This document shows, one piece after another, positions 38,219-48,831 of a DNA stretch of 64,000 nt. Position 1 is the first letter of the stretch, and each line of letters starts with the position of its first letter. The stretch spans positions 310,001 through 374,000 of the forward strand of contig WBMV01007706.1 in the NCBI GenBank assembly GCA_013396655.1, written 5' to 3'. Below the pieces are notes generated by a model. It did not search any database. It saw only the letters and a program-made list of their open reading frames with translations, and was not told the origin of the DNA. A program made the position numbers and the translations under genes. Source of the DNA: Campylorhamphus procurvoides (lineage: Eukaryota > Chordata > Aves > Passeriformes > Dendrocolaptidae).

Positions 38219-41200
38219 AATCTAGGAAAAATATAGTTTGGATCAAAATCTTGCCCTATGTTATGCTAGTATATTGCTTTGGACGTCTATGGGAAAGAAG
38301 CTCCATCTTACCCAGAGCAGATTGATATAAAAGGCATTCTACCCCAAAACTATTGCTAGACTATTGAAATAATCAATTTTTTTTCTTGCTGCTGCTCTTA
38401 AATTGCTGGATTTTGCTCCTGCTCTGCCACCTAGCAGTCTGCCTTCAGAAAACAAAAACCAACGTCTTCTCAAAACTCTGTAAAGAAACTTATCCAGACA
38501 GAATATACGTGTACCACTTGTCTAAGGACACTTCAAAATGCTTGACACACCCTCCAAACTGAACTAGAAACTACATAAAACATGACAAAACAACACATCT
38601 ATAGACCTCCTTTTTTGAGTTGTTAGCACATGAATATTAGATGTCTGGGGCATTAAATTTCCCCCTCTTTTTTCCCTCTCTAAGGCATTAGATTTTTTTA
38701 CCCATTGGAAATTGGACACGGACATGGAAAACAACATGAACTTGTACCCACATAAATTCTGTTCTGTATTTCTGTGTTTGCCTTTGTTACAAGCAGTGAG
38801 GTGTGTGGCTCACTCAAAATCAATAATGGCATTTGGTCTCTCCTAGGACAACAGAATTTGCCAGCTGGTCAGAAGGACCTTCGTGACGTCGGCTGGCAAA
38901 ACCGTGCTGGTGTTGAGAGTTGTGTTTGATGTGGCATAGTGGAATCCTGACCTCATCAGCTCAGCTACCTCCCTGTCCTTTGGGAAAACAGGGTTGTGCA
39001 AGAGAGCCTGTTCTAATAACTGCTGGCAAATGCAGGCCAACCTTTTCAGTCCAGTCACAGCTGGGTAAGTTGTACAGCAGTCCCATTGCTTTCACTTGGG
39101 TTAAAACAGGGGAATAGGCTTTCTGAGTCATCCTGCTGTATGAGCTCTACATTAAAAATCACTTGCCTGAATGAATGTGTGTTGTATCAAACTGTCAGAA
39201 AAGGAGTAAATTCAACCCTGTCTCTGCATTTCCCGAGGACTGCCTCAGTTACAGCCTGTTCTCAGTTGCTCAGCTCTGATAGCAGAGAGCAGAACAGGCA
39301 CCTGATAGAGTATATCCTGTAAGAGAGACAGTCATTTGTATCGATTCTCATGACTTATGAACATCATAACTTCAGCTGAGGTGTACACACCACTGACTAG
39401 GTATGTGTAACAAAGTACAATACTGCTCAAAGCACAAAAGGAGACTTCAGAGTTGAATTTCAGTGAATAAAATCCATCACATGGTGGGTTGAATAAAGAG
39501 AGATGTGCTTTTCTAAAGAATGCTAATAGTTTTTACAGTAGAAAAGAAAAAAGAGCAGCAATACGTGCTGCTTTTAGTGTCCCATTCTAAAAACCAAGCC
39601 TGTACTTGAAAATTCTCAAGTGCAGGAACAAGAAACAGGAGTGCATAACACAGCCCAGTGCTGCAAAAGCAAAGGACTGGCACAGTAGGTGTCATGAACA
39701 GTATACAAAGGGAAATAGCCCTCTGTGAATGCAGGGATGCTCAGTCCTGCTTCACCAGAAGTAAAAATAAAAAAGAGAGTTTTCTATTTCACTGACTAAA
39801 CACAGTTAAAAGTCCCCCAGTCCCAGCGAGTTCAGTTCCACAGGTTCAGCACCTTCAGTGGAAAGGCAGAAAAGAAGCTCCATCTGGTGGTGTGGTTGAT
39901 GGGAATGGCTTTTCAGTTTCATCTAATTGTAAATACATTCCTCTTCAGCAATGAAATGAAAAAAGGAAGTGACATGTAAAAGATCCCCAGTCCTACATGC
40001 AGAACCTGCATTGTCTAACACTTTAAATCAGAAAACACTCTAAAATCAGGACTTTCTTCTCTTTGAAGCAGATCAGTTGAAGCCTTTCAATACAAGTGTC
40101 TTAAATAGGAAATAAACCATTCTTCAGTCATTTATTTTTTTATAAGAAATAACCTTTTCTTCAATGACCAAATGGCAATTTTGTTGGAAAAGTTGCTACT
40201 ACCTGTCTTGAAAAAAAAAAATCTTGAACTGTTCTAGCTGTAACAGATTTGCAACACCTTGATATGAAAAACAAAGTAGATGCTTTAATCAATTTTTTAT
40301 GTAATAAAATGACTAAATTTTAGGAAGCTGTTTTCTTCTTCCCTGCCTCCACTACACTCTTATTGCCTGAGCTGTGAAAATGGTAGACGTGGACAAAAGC
40401 AATAAAGGAACTTGGATGCACAGAATAAAAATAAAAGGTCAGGCTGACCAACACCTGTCCTGGCTATTTGAAAAGAACTCCTGAACAAACTGCAGCGATG
40501 CTGGTGGTCAAGTAAAATAACTTAGACCTGAGTTTACAAATAATTTTAGCAAGGATTTAATTGGAAATATCTATGCAACATCTGAATAATTTCAGCTAAG
40601 TCACTGCTTTGTGGGATTGGGAGACATGTTCCCCCAACCTGATGTTATAAAATGTTATAAGCATTATAAAATATAAGACTAATTTGGTAAATGATACCAC
40701 TGAAGTTCAATGCCTAGTTTCCTGTACAAACTCATGACTGCTGCTGCTCCTTCAAGAACCCATGGCAATTTCTCTCAAGACAGTATCCTAGTCCAAGTCT
40801 GTGCTGAAAACCAGCAATCTTATACATAGATATACATAAACCTTGTCCTGCAAACTCACTTAAAAAAATACTGTCTACTCTTTTGTAGTGCCCACATTTC
40901 AGTGGGCAATGTGCTGTATTTCATCAGGTCAGTGCATCATTACTTTTTTCCTAAAGAGCAAGATGGAACTTAATATTAATTACCCCCCAAAAAAAAATCC
41001 ATGTTAAAAGAATGAGGGGGATACAGATTCCAGCACCAATCCACTAAAAATTGCCTGAAGTCACATTGCCTTAATGCAGCCCATTTTATTTTTTTGGAGC
41101 ATATCATTTAGAGCCTTTAATTATGCATTGTAGGCCATTTTTCTCTCAGGACTGTCTCATTAAGCACACAAGACAGACAGCCACTCAATGGTGTTGTCAC

Positions 41201-42433
41201 TGCTTTTCTCTGCAGTACTTCTGCAATCTCACTGCTTGGGTTTTCAGGGTAGAAAGTTGGCAACATGCAACAGGTAGTTTAAGCAATTTGCATAGCACTT
41301 CATGTCAGGAGCAGCAATTAAATTTAGGTCCCTTTAGGCTAGAAAATCACTTGCCTTCATGGCAGGAACATCCTTTGCCTTCCTGCATTCTTTGTAATCT
41401 GAAGCAAATGAAATCCAAGTCCTCCAGCCATGTTAGTATGTGATCATGGCATCAAAATCTTATCAAAGAATGTTATCGTGATTCGTGTCATCATGAACTG
41501 GAATTGCAACCTTAATAAAGTTCTTTTAGACTCTTTCTTCCTGGTACTGGCTTGGCATAATTCAGGGTAGTTCCTTCTGCAAGCCATCTGCAAATAATAC
41601 ATAGTTCACATTTTTGTACAGTAAATATTTAGGAATGAGTTTAGCTAAATATGTTTCCTTTGCTGGTATCTGGATACTAATCTGCTGCAACTCTGCTTCT
41701 GTCTCCATTTTCCCATCCAACTAAAACAGAAAGACAAATCCCACATGTCTCCTATTTCTTTTTACTCCCAAACTGAGGAGACATTTAAAGGCTGCTACTT
41801 CCATGTTTCTAATGTCTCTGTAATACGATAGACTGTGAGTGCAACCTCATGGTGCCAAACCTGAGTTGTTTATCTTTTCACTGCTGAAGCAGAAGGACTT
41901 GACTCACTTCAGTTTGAAAATACTTCAAGAAGAAGGCACACTGTAAGGAGTTCAAAAACAATTCATTTGAAAGAAGACACTTTGATTTCAAAATAAAGAT
42001 GTTCTTGAAGAAGAAGTGGTGCTGTTCACACACTGCTCAGTCTCCCTCCCTTTAATTTCACTTAATTTTATATGCTGTTTTCTACTTACCCTGCCAAGTG
42101 AAGAAAAAATGGCATTTCTTCCTTCTCCCACCAGAAGGATGCATTCATTCTCCAGAAGAAGTCACTTCCTTCTCACTCCAAGAACAAAAGGTTTATCTTG
42201 GCCAAATGCAGAGTGTTTTTATTTAACTGCGAAGCCTGTGTCACTTTTAAATTTGAAGATTAATGACTCCGTGTAAAATTCTAAAAGGCAAGCAGACTAG
42301 AACAGTTTGTTCACATAACATTTTAACTGTGCACACCTTCTTGGAAAGGTGCTTGGGAGACTTCCAGTTTTAAAATTCATGGAGACCAGAAGAAAAAGAT
42401 AATGTCATGTCTGCACTTACGGGCTTCAACTCC

Positions 42434-42541
42434 TGTATATATACACATATACACACATGTATGTTTATACTCTTGTGTATGCTCCTGTGTCTCTCTCATG
42501 TATTTTTACGTGTTTATAGTCACATATATGTGTGTGTTTTC
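42434..42541. repeat. degenerate TA/CA microsatellite
   Basis: Alternating purine-pyrimidine stretches (tatatacacatatacacac and later catatatgtgtgtgt) separated by T-rich sequence. It is an interrupted dinucleotide repeat. Confidence 0.7.
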
Positions 42542-44828
42542 CTTAATTTGATAGTTGCCCTACACACAGTCTTTTCAATCCTTCCTGACCCAAACTTGCT
42601 TCCTTGGAGCCTCTGAGCCAGTTCCACATGAGCTGCTGTCAAACACACCTGGAGGGGGGGGGCAGGGATTGTTTTTTTAGTGTATTTCTAGATTAAAACT
42701 TTGAATCTTGCCCAAATGAATGAACTGTATAATTCTATTTTTAAGCTTGTGTCCTTTGCTTTTGATGGCCCCTAAACATTTGGATCCTGCTGAAAATACT
42801 ACTCTTACTTGGGAATATGGTTTTTTGTTTGGTTGGTTTTTTTAATCTTGGGTTATTTTAAATGACTATGCAGTTTCTGTTCCTTGATTTCATAGACAAT
42901 CCAAGCACTCCAGTAACTGCTTTTTGATGACCTGTGTGCAGACAGGATGGCTGAGACAAGCTCTCCATCCCCCCGCAGGGAAACAGGCTTCCAGCTGGCT
43001 GAGAGAACAGCTTCCTCTCTCTGTGGCTTTCTGCCTCTGCTGGCAACACCTCCAGCTTCTCTGTGCTTGGAACCAGCAACCACATGACTCAGAGGCTGCA
43101 TTGCAAAAGGCTCATTGAAATGGTCCTGCTCTAAACTTGCAGGGCCACACTTTCCTGCCCATGCTCAGTGGGAACACCTACAGCCAGCCCCACGCCAGGC
43201 TAGGGAAGTGGGAAGTGCAGCAGGGGACCTTTTATGGTTTGGGAGTGCCAGAGAAACAGTTTTTTGGGGGGAAATGCCAGTGGCCATGCAATCCAAATTC
43301 TTGTTAACAACATTCACTGGCATACAAAAGATGCACAGTAACAAGCACAGGGAATATTACTGCTTTATTGGTGTGAATAACAAATCCTCTCCTTGTGAAG
43401 CAGTCTGGAAGCTTGAGCTGTGACAGGAAAAAAGTACTCTGCACTGATCTTAAGAGGAAATGCATCCTCCTTCTAATTTTTTAATTATTTTTAAGGTGTA
43501 TACAGGAAGGAATGCTTGGTTCTATTTTCTCTTTGCATTCTGAATCTTCATGATGGTGTATTAAAGGAACAGCATGATCTGCTGCAATCCCAGGAGCAGT
43601 GCTAATGTTTCTGGAAATAAAATGCTCCAAGGATACTATCAAGATAATTTCTGCAGGAACAACTCGTATCCTTTAGCACACCAATTCATATAACTGGAAA
43701 AACTTTGTACAGATTGAGAACAAAACTGCTAAAACAAATTTTACAGGATCATGTTAATGGGTGAGTCAGTCTGAGGAGAAATGGTGCCTGTTGCATGTAA
43801 TGCCAGGAGAGGAGACCTTAGCAATGGAAAAGGCAGTGGTGTTTCCATGTCTTGTTATGGGACAAAGAGAAAGACACCTATTTATTGCCCATGGAAGGTC
43901 GAGGTGGGTGTGGAAGTGCTCCCTAGGACATTTCCCAGAAGGTGAAGGGGCAACCAGGGGAACAGTTTGTTACCCACTGCAAGCAAGTGTAAATAGAGAA
44001 CAGAGTGCTTTATAATAGCCATAATGTAAATGACAATTGATTTGTTTAGGAGGAGATTGGAGGTGCATGAAAATCCCCCAGTACCATGCAGGTCCCTGAC
44101 AAAATCTGATCCTTAGGAGGCAAGTGGAGGTGAAGACCTGCTGGAATATAGATGAAATATATAACTCCGGTTCCCCAAAATTTATTGGAGGAATTATCCC
44201 TTGCATTTCTTCTCCCATTGTAATACCACGAAAGTGAGCTAGTGTGAGCTTTCCCAGATTACAGGGGGGGTTAACTCTGAAAGAAACAGATCAGATGGTT
44301 GGTTGTGATTTTTTAATTGCATTTTAAACCAAATCAAACAGCTTTGTCCGTGGTTAGCATTCAGTATTCTTCCTGCCTTGAACAACTGCTTTGGGGAATA
44401 GCTTGGCAGAGCTTTGTCTTGTAATCCTCTTGAAGAACAAGTCTGAGTGGGATCTTTTTTATAGTCCCTCACTGCTCTGAATATATGGACTGAAGTGTGT
44501 AAAAAACAGGGTGTAAAACAAACTATCCACATATTCCACTTTCCTCAGTGAAAAAAACCAGTTGATACTGTTGATACTGATCAAGTAAATTGCTGCTTTT
44601 CAGTCTTACCACTTTATTCATTTCAGATGAACACAGCACCAGAGGTATCTGTTTGTTTCTGTTTTGCCAAGTACTAATTACCATAGCCAAGGTTAAAAGA
44701 TTTAGATAACTTCCTTTCTTTTCTTCTGCAGTCAACAAGAAAGAAAAAACAGTGAGTGAAAGAAAAATATTTTGTTTCATCTTAAAGGTACAAGCCAATT
44801 TCAAAATACTGTGACAAATACTAGATTA

Positions 44829-44902
44829 GATTTGTAAGTATTTCTAAGTATTTATATTCTATTTGTAAGTATTTCTATGTGTTAAGATTTCTAAGTATTT
44901 TA
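44829..44902. repeat. short AT-rich tandem repeat
   Basis: The motif 'aagtatttcta' or a close variant recurs about five times, partly as a larger 'ttgtaagtatttcta' unit. Copies are imperfect. Confidence 0.7.
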
Positions 44903-45404
44903 GTAATGTTTTTAAAATCAGAAAATCCAGCAGAAAGATGGGTTAACACAGTTCTTCCATAATAAAAAAAAATTACATGCAAGAAGCAGCTGGGTTTCTC
45001 AGCTAGAGATACTTTACATCATGTAAAGATCAGACTTTTCTTTCCAAACTCATACAAAACTTATACAAAAGCAGAATTAAATTTCACCAGTCCCAGGAAA
45101 TATTTGAAAGATCCTTCTGCATTCTAAGCTGTTACCACAGGTTTCCTCAAGGCAATCCTTTCCTCTTTCCTACAGCCTGTAACTCTTCAAGCAAGCGGAA
45201 ACTGCATTGCTGTAAAACTGCATTACCCTGTCACGGGTTTGAAATCCTTGGAAAAACTGTGATAGCTTTCCAGCTTAAACTATTAAGAGTTTAAAAGGTT
45301 GTTTGGGGGCGGTGGGGTTTAACAATATACAGAAATCCCATACCAAAGTACTCATAAAACTGTAACAACCACGATAAAAATGTCAGCATTAATGAACAAT
45401 TAGC

Positions 45405-45430
45405 ATACACACACACACACATATATATAA
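45405..45430. repeat. (AC)n(AT)n microsatellite
   Basis: About eight AC dinucleotides followed by about five AT dinucleotides, uninterrupted. It is likely polymorphic. Confidence 0.85.
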
Positions 45431-45796
45431 TTTAAAGCTCTGTATGTTGCAGCACAGACTACTGGACTGCTAAGTGTTTTGGGTTTTTTAATGCAGTTCA
45501 GTATCTTCAAGGGGTTCTCTAAAACTCACTACTCTGTAACAGAACAGCCAACATACATGAGTAAGAGTGGGTTAAGATTAATTGCCTGACATATGAACCA
45601 AGAGTGATGTGAATCCTTCAGTGCTCCACTGAGCTGCAGTGAACTACACTCCTGCCAGAGGCCATAAAATACTGACTTAATATGCAGCCATGAATCTTGA
45701 CTCTCTTGACCCTTCCCCAACATATTTTTCCCTCATTTCTTTTCCCTTCCATTTGTATCCCTAGCAGAAAGCATAAATTTTATTAGCATATAGAAG

Positions 45797-45890
45797 CTCA
45801 CAAAAAAAACAAAACAAACCCAACCAACAGAACCCACACAAAACAAAACCAAAAACCACACACACACAAAAAACCCCAAACGCCTCCACG
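45797..45890. repeat. A/C-rich low-complexity tract
   Basis: Mixed AAAC, AACC and CACA units with almost no G or T. It has the character of the T/G tract at 38.2 kb, on the opposite strand. Confidence 0.75.
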
Positions 45891-46897
45891 TGCTGCTTTG
45901 AGTATAGTTGAATTTCCTGCCTGGCTTATTGATCAGAGGCTTGAACTTTTCACCCCTGTAGTAGAACAGGCTTTCTGATTGTGGCAGTGTGATGCTCATC
46001 TGTTCTGCTTGGGGGTATAATAACTGGCATTAATCCCATCCTGCTTTTCCCATTAATGTTTGCACGCTTTAAATTAGAAAGCTGCTGTGATTACACAGCC
46101 TTTTCTGATTCATAATCATGCAATCAATCCGATTTATGCAGGCAACATGAGTGCAGATGCAAGTGTTAAGGAGCCAGTGACCTTTTGATATGTGGTTTCA
46201 TCTCAGTGTCACGCCATGGAGGAAACAAACCACAGAGCTCAGAACAGCAGCATCCTGGTGTCACTCCAGCACACAAACACCTGGAAAACAAGTGGATCTG
46301 AGTCAGCCTAGCAAGCCAGAAGTGCTGGACTCCTCGATAGCATCCCCCCTTCCTTGGGGCACTCATGGCTCTGTAACACAGACCTTGCAAGGACCTGCCT
46401 TTTCACACTGCTTAGAGCACCCAGCAGTGAGAGGAATTATCCAATTGAGCACTAACAAGGAATGTCTCTCCTAGAAACAGCAGGTGAACATCTCCCTGAG
46501 ATCTCTGGAATAACTGTGGTAAAACTGACATCAAAACTGAGCATCAGGTTTGCCAGCTCAATGGACTTTTGGAGAACAGACCTGAGTGATGTTTTAATGT
46601 CAGGTTACACACAGCCTCATATGGTGTACAGAAACAGCAACCGCCAAGAAAGTTGCTTGGTACCATTTTAAACTAAATCAGGAGCTGCAGAGGTAGGGGA
46701 CTGGGAAAAAGAAATACTGCAGGAAGGCAGAAAAGAAAATTTTGTGCATGCTTTATATAAAATATGCAATGTACAGAAGGAGCAGTGAGACACATCAGAG
46801 GCAGGGCCCTACCCCATGGCCCTTGTGCAACACTTGCTTAACTGAGCAGACTTTCAGGAAATGTGCCCTGGGGCCCCTCAATACCTGCAGAGCAACT

Positions 46898-47170
46898 TGT
46901 GAATCGCAGAATGGTTTGGATTGGAAGGCACCTTAAAGATACCCAGTTTCAAACCCAAGGGACACCTTCCCCTAGACCAGGCTGCTCAAAGCCCCATCCA
47001 ACCTGCCCTTGGACATTTGCAAGGATGGGGCATCCATCCACAGCCTCTCTGGGCAACCTGTACCTCGCCACGCTCACAGCAAAGGCTTTCTTCTCGATGT
47101 CTAAAGCTGCTCTCAGTCCGAAGCCATGCCCCTTGTGCTGTCACTCTGTCCCTTTGCCAGCGGGGGCTCC
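46898..47170 (-). mobile_element. CR1 LINE 3' fragment
   Basis: Read on the minus strand this is a 5'-truncated CR1 copy. The plus-strand text begins 'gcagaatggtttggattgg', then 'aaggcaccttaaagat', which is the complement of the CR1 3' end, and continues through 'catccaacctgcccttggac'. The reverse transcriptase is not intact. The element abuts the 23-bp minisatellite on its 5' side. A near-perfect second copy lies 479 bp to the right and is probably an assembly duplicate. Confidence 0.85.
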
Positions 47171-47384
47171 TGTGCTCCTTTGGGCATAGAACACAGCTGG
47201 GTGTGCGGGTGTCCCTGCCCGAGCCGTGCCGGGGTTTGTCCGGGAGAGCTCCCGGGATTTGTCCGGGACTGCTGCCGGGATTTATCCGGGAAAGCTGCGG
47301 GGGTTTATCCGGGAGAGCTCACGGGGTTTATCCGGGAGAGCTCACGGGGTTTGTCCGGGAGAGGTCCCGGGATTTGTCCGGGNT

Positions 47385-47861
47385 GCAGAATGGTTTGGAC
47401 TGGAAGGCACCTTAAAGATACCCAGTTTCAAACCCAAGGGACACCTTCCCCTAGACCAGGCTGCTCAAAGCCCCATCCAACCTGCCCTTGGACATTTGCA
47501 AGGATGGGGCATCCATCCACAGCCTCTCTGGGCAACCTGTACCTCGCCACGCTCACAGCAAAGGCTTTCTTCTCGATGTCTAAAGCTGCTCTCAGTCCGA
47601 AGCCATGCCCCTTGTGCTGTCACTCTGTCCCTTTGCCAGCGGGGGCTCCTGTGCTCCTTTGGGCATAGAACACAGCTGGGTGTGCGGGTGTCCCTGCCCG
47701 AGCCGTGCCGGGGTTTGTCCGGGAGAGCTCCCGGGATTTGTCCGGGACTGCTGCCGGGATTTATCCGGGAAAGCTGCGGGGGTTTATCCGGGAGAGCTCA
47801 CGGGGTTTATCCGGGAGAGCTCACGGGGTTTGTCCGGGAGAGGTCCCGGGATTTGTCCGGG
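47385..47861. repeat. near-identical direct duplicate of 46906-47382
   Basis: The 477 bp match the preceding block at an offset of 479 bp; I noticed one difference (attgg versus actgg near the start). It includes the CR1 fragment (minus strand) and seven 23-bp units. It is separated from the first copy by a single N at 47383. A single N at a near-perfect duplication points to an assembly artefact rather than a recent biological event. Confidence 0.85.
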
Positions 47862-48072
47862 AGAGCTCCTGGGGTTTGTCCGGGAGATCTCCCGGGATTT
47901 ATCCGGCACACCACCTGGTGTGTATCCAGGAGCGCTCCCGGGGTGCATCCAGGAGCGTTCCCGGTGTGTATCCAGGAGCGTTCCCGCTGCGTATCCAGGA
48001 CAGCTCCCGATGCGTATCCAGGATAGCTCCCGATGCGTATCCAGGAGCGTTCCCGGTGTGTATCCAGGAGCG

Positions 48073-48108
48073 NNNNNNNNNNNNNNNNNNNNNNNNNNNN
48101 NNNNNNNN
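48073..48108. other. assembly gap (36 N)
   Basis: A run of N inside the 23-bp minisatellite. Sequence to the right (48109-48259) belongs to RPP40 intron 1, so the join here is unreliable. Confidence 0.95.
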
Positions 48109-48259
48109 AGTTGGAAGAGACCCCTGAGGTTGGAAAAGAGATTTGAGGCTGGGAAAGACCCCTGAGGTCATGGAGTCCAGCCTGTGGGAGGTGAAGAGGA
48201 GGGGTGAGCCCCAGTGATGCGGGGAGCGGCACGCAGAGATTCCCAATCCAGCGAGATTC
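48109..48259. repeat. duplicate of RPP40 intron-1 block 49337-49487
   Basis: These 151 bases match 49337-49487 almost exactly (one visible change, gagattccc versus gagagtccc). They sit upstream of exon 1, bounded by the 36-base gap and a single N at 48260. The placement is probably a mis-joined fragment or alternative haplotype. Confidence 0.8.
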
Positions 48260-48560
48260 NGTCCCGGGATTTGTCCGGGAGAGCTCCTGGGGTTTGTCCG
48301 GGAGATCTCCCGGGATTTATCCGGCACACCACCTGGTGTGTATCCAGGAGCGCTCCCGGTGTGTATCCCGGAGCGTTCCCGCTGCGTATCCAGGACAGCT
48401 CCCGATGCGTATCCAGGATAGCTCCCGATGCGTATCCAGGAGCGTTCCCGGTGTGTATCCAGGAGCGTTCCCGGTGTTCATCCAGGAGCGTTCCCGGTGT
48501 GCATCCCGGAGCGTTCCCGGGCTGTATCCAGCACTCCCGGTGTGTATCCAGGACCACTCC

Positions 48561-48720
48561 CGAGCATCCCCCGGCTCCGGGAAGCGGCGGGCGCGGCCAA
48601 GAGCGGAAAGCACCGCCCCTGCGCATGGAGCGGACATGACCTCACGGCTCTGCCCCTTCTCCGCCCTCCCCGGGCCGGAGGAGCAGGAGCAGGACCGGGA
48701 GGATTTGGATTTGTGCTGGG
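48561..48720 (+). promoter_or_regulatory. RPP40: RPP40 promoter and 5' leader, CpG-rich
   Basis: The 160 bp before the RPP40 start are G+C- and CpG-rich, with no TATA box, as expected for a housekeeping gene. Visible candidate sites are a GC/KLF box (ccgcccc, 48613-48619), an NRF1-like core (tgcgcatgg, 48620-48628) and a GGAA ETS-like core (48605-48608). The transcription start is not determinable. Two upstream ATGs occur: 48625, closed after four codons, and 48636, out of frame and overlapping the main start. Confidence 0.55.
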
Positions 48721-48831
48721 ATGCTGCGGGCGCGGCCGCCGCGGCACCTGCTGGTGTGTGAGCGGGGCCAGGCGCGGCACCCGCGGGCACGGCCCGGGGA
48801 GCGAGTGCGGGAGCACGGCTGGGGCTGCCGC
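48721..48831 (+). CDS. RPP40: RPP40 coding exon 1
   Basis: Starts at ATG (MLRARPPRHLLVCERGQ) and ends after HGWGCR at a GTGAGT donor, phase 0. RHLLVCE matches the human N-terminus, which fixes the start; the residues between it and exon 2 are arginine-rich and diverged. G+C content is very high. It lies between minisatellites but in contiguous sequence (48261-49879 has no N). Confidence 0.92.

Larger units (their letters stand above)
33771..46897. other. intergenic DNA between PPP1R3G and RPP40
   Basis: About 13 kb between two divergently transcribed genes. I find no splice-bounded conserved coding segment, RNA gene or intact transposon. It holds the simple repeats listed separately (near 38.2, 42.5, 44.9, 45.4 and 45.8 kb) and otherwise AT-rich sequence. 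Regulatory elements could be present but cannot be told by eye. Confidence 0.6.
47222..48560. repeat. 23-bp minisatellite upstream of RPP40
   Basis: The array is built on an exact 23-bp period. Left-hand units read like 'gggtttgtccgggagagct' plus 'cccg'. Right-hand units read like 'gtgtatccaggagcgttccc' plus 'ggt', with the shared core ATCC(A/G)GGA. Units shift gradually from one type to the other. Because 23 is not a multiple of 3, all three frames stay open over long distances and give spurious proteins. The array is CpG-rich and ends about 160 bp before the RPP40 start codon. Its true length is unclear because two interior blocks are duplicated beside N characters and one 36-base gap sits inside. 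Confidence 0.9.

Noticed and set aside
46906..48260. Tandem gene-family expansion or CRISPR-like array upstream of RPP40
   Set aside because: Units are contiguous 23-bp repeats with no spacers, in a vertebrate genome, and larger duplicates coincide with N characters.
46921..48761. Several 140-266-codon frames rich in PGFVRESSRDLSG and IQERSRCVS
   Set aside because: They are the three frames of the 23-bp minisatellite plus an antisense CR1 copy; period 23 is not a multiple of 3, so every frame repeats after 69 bases.
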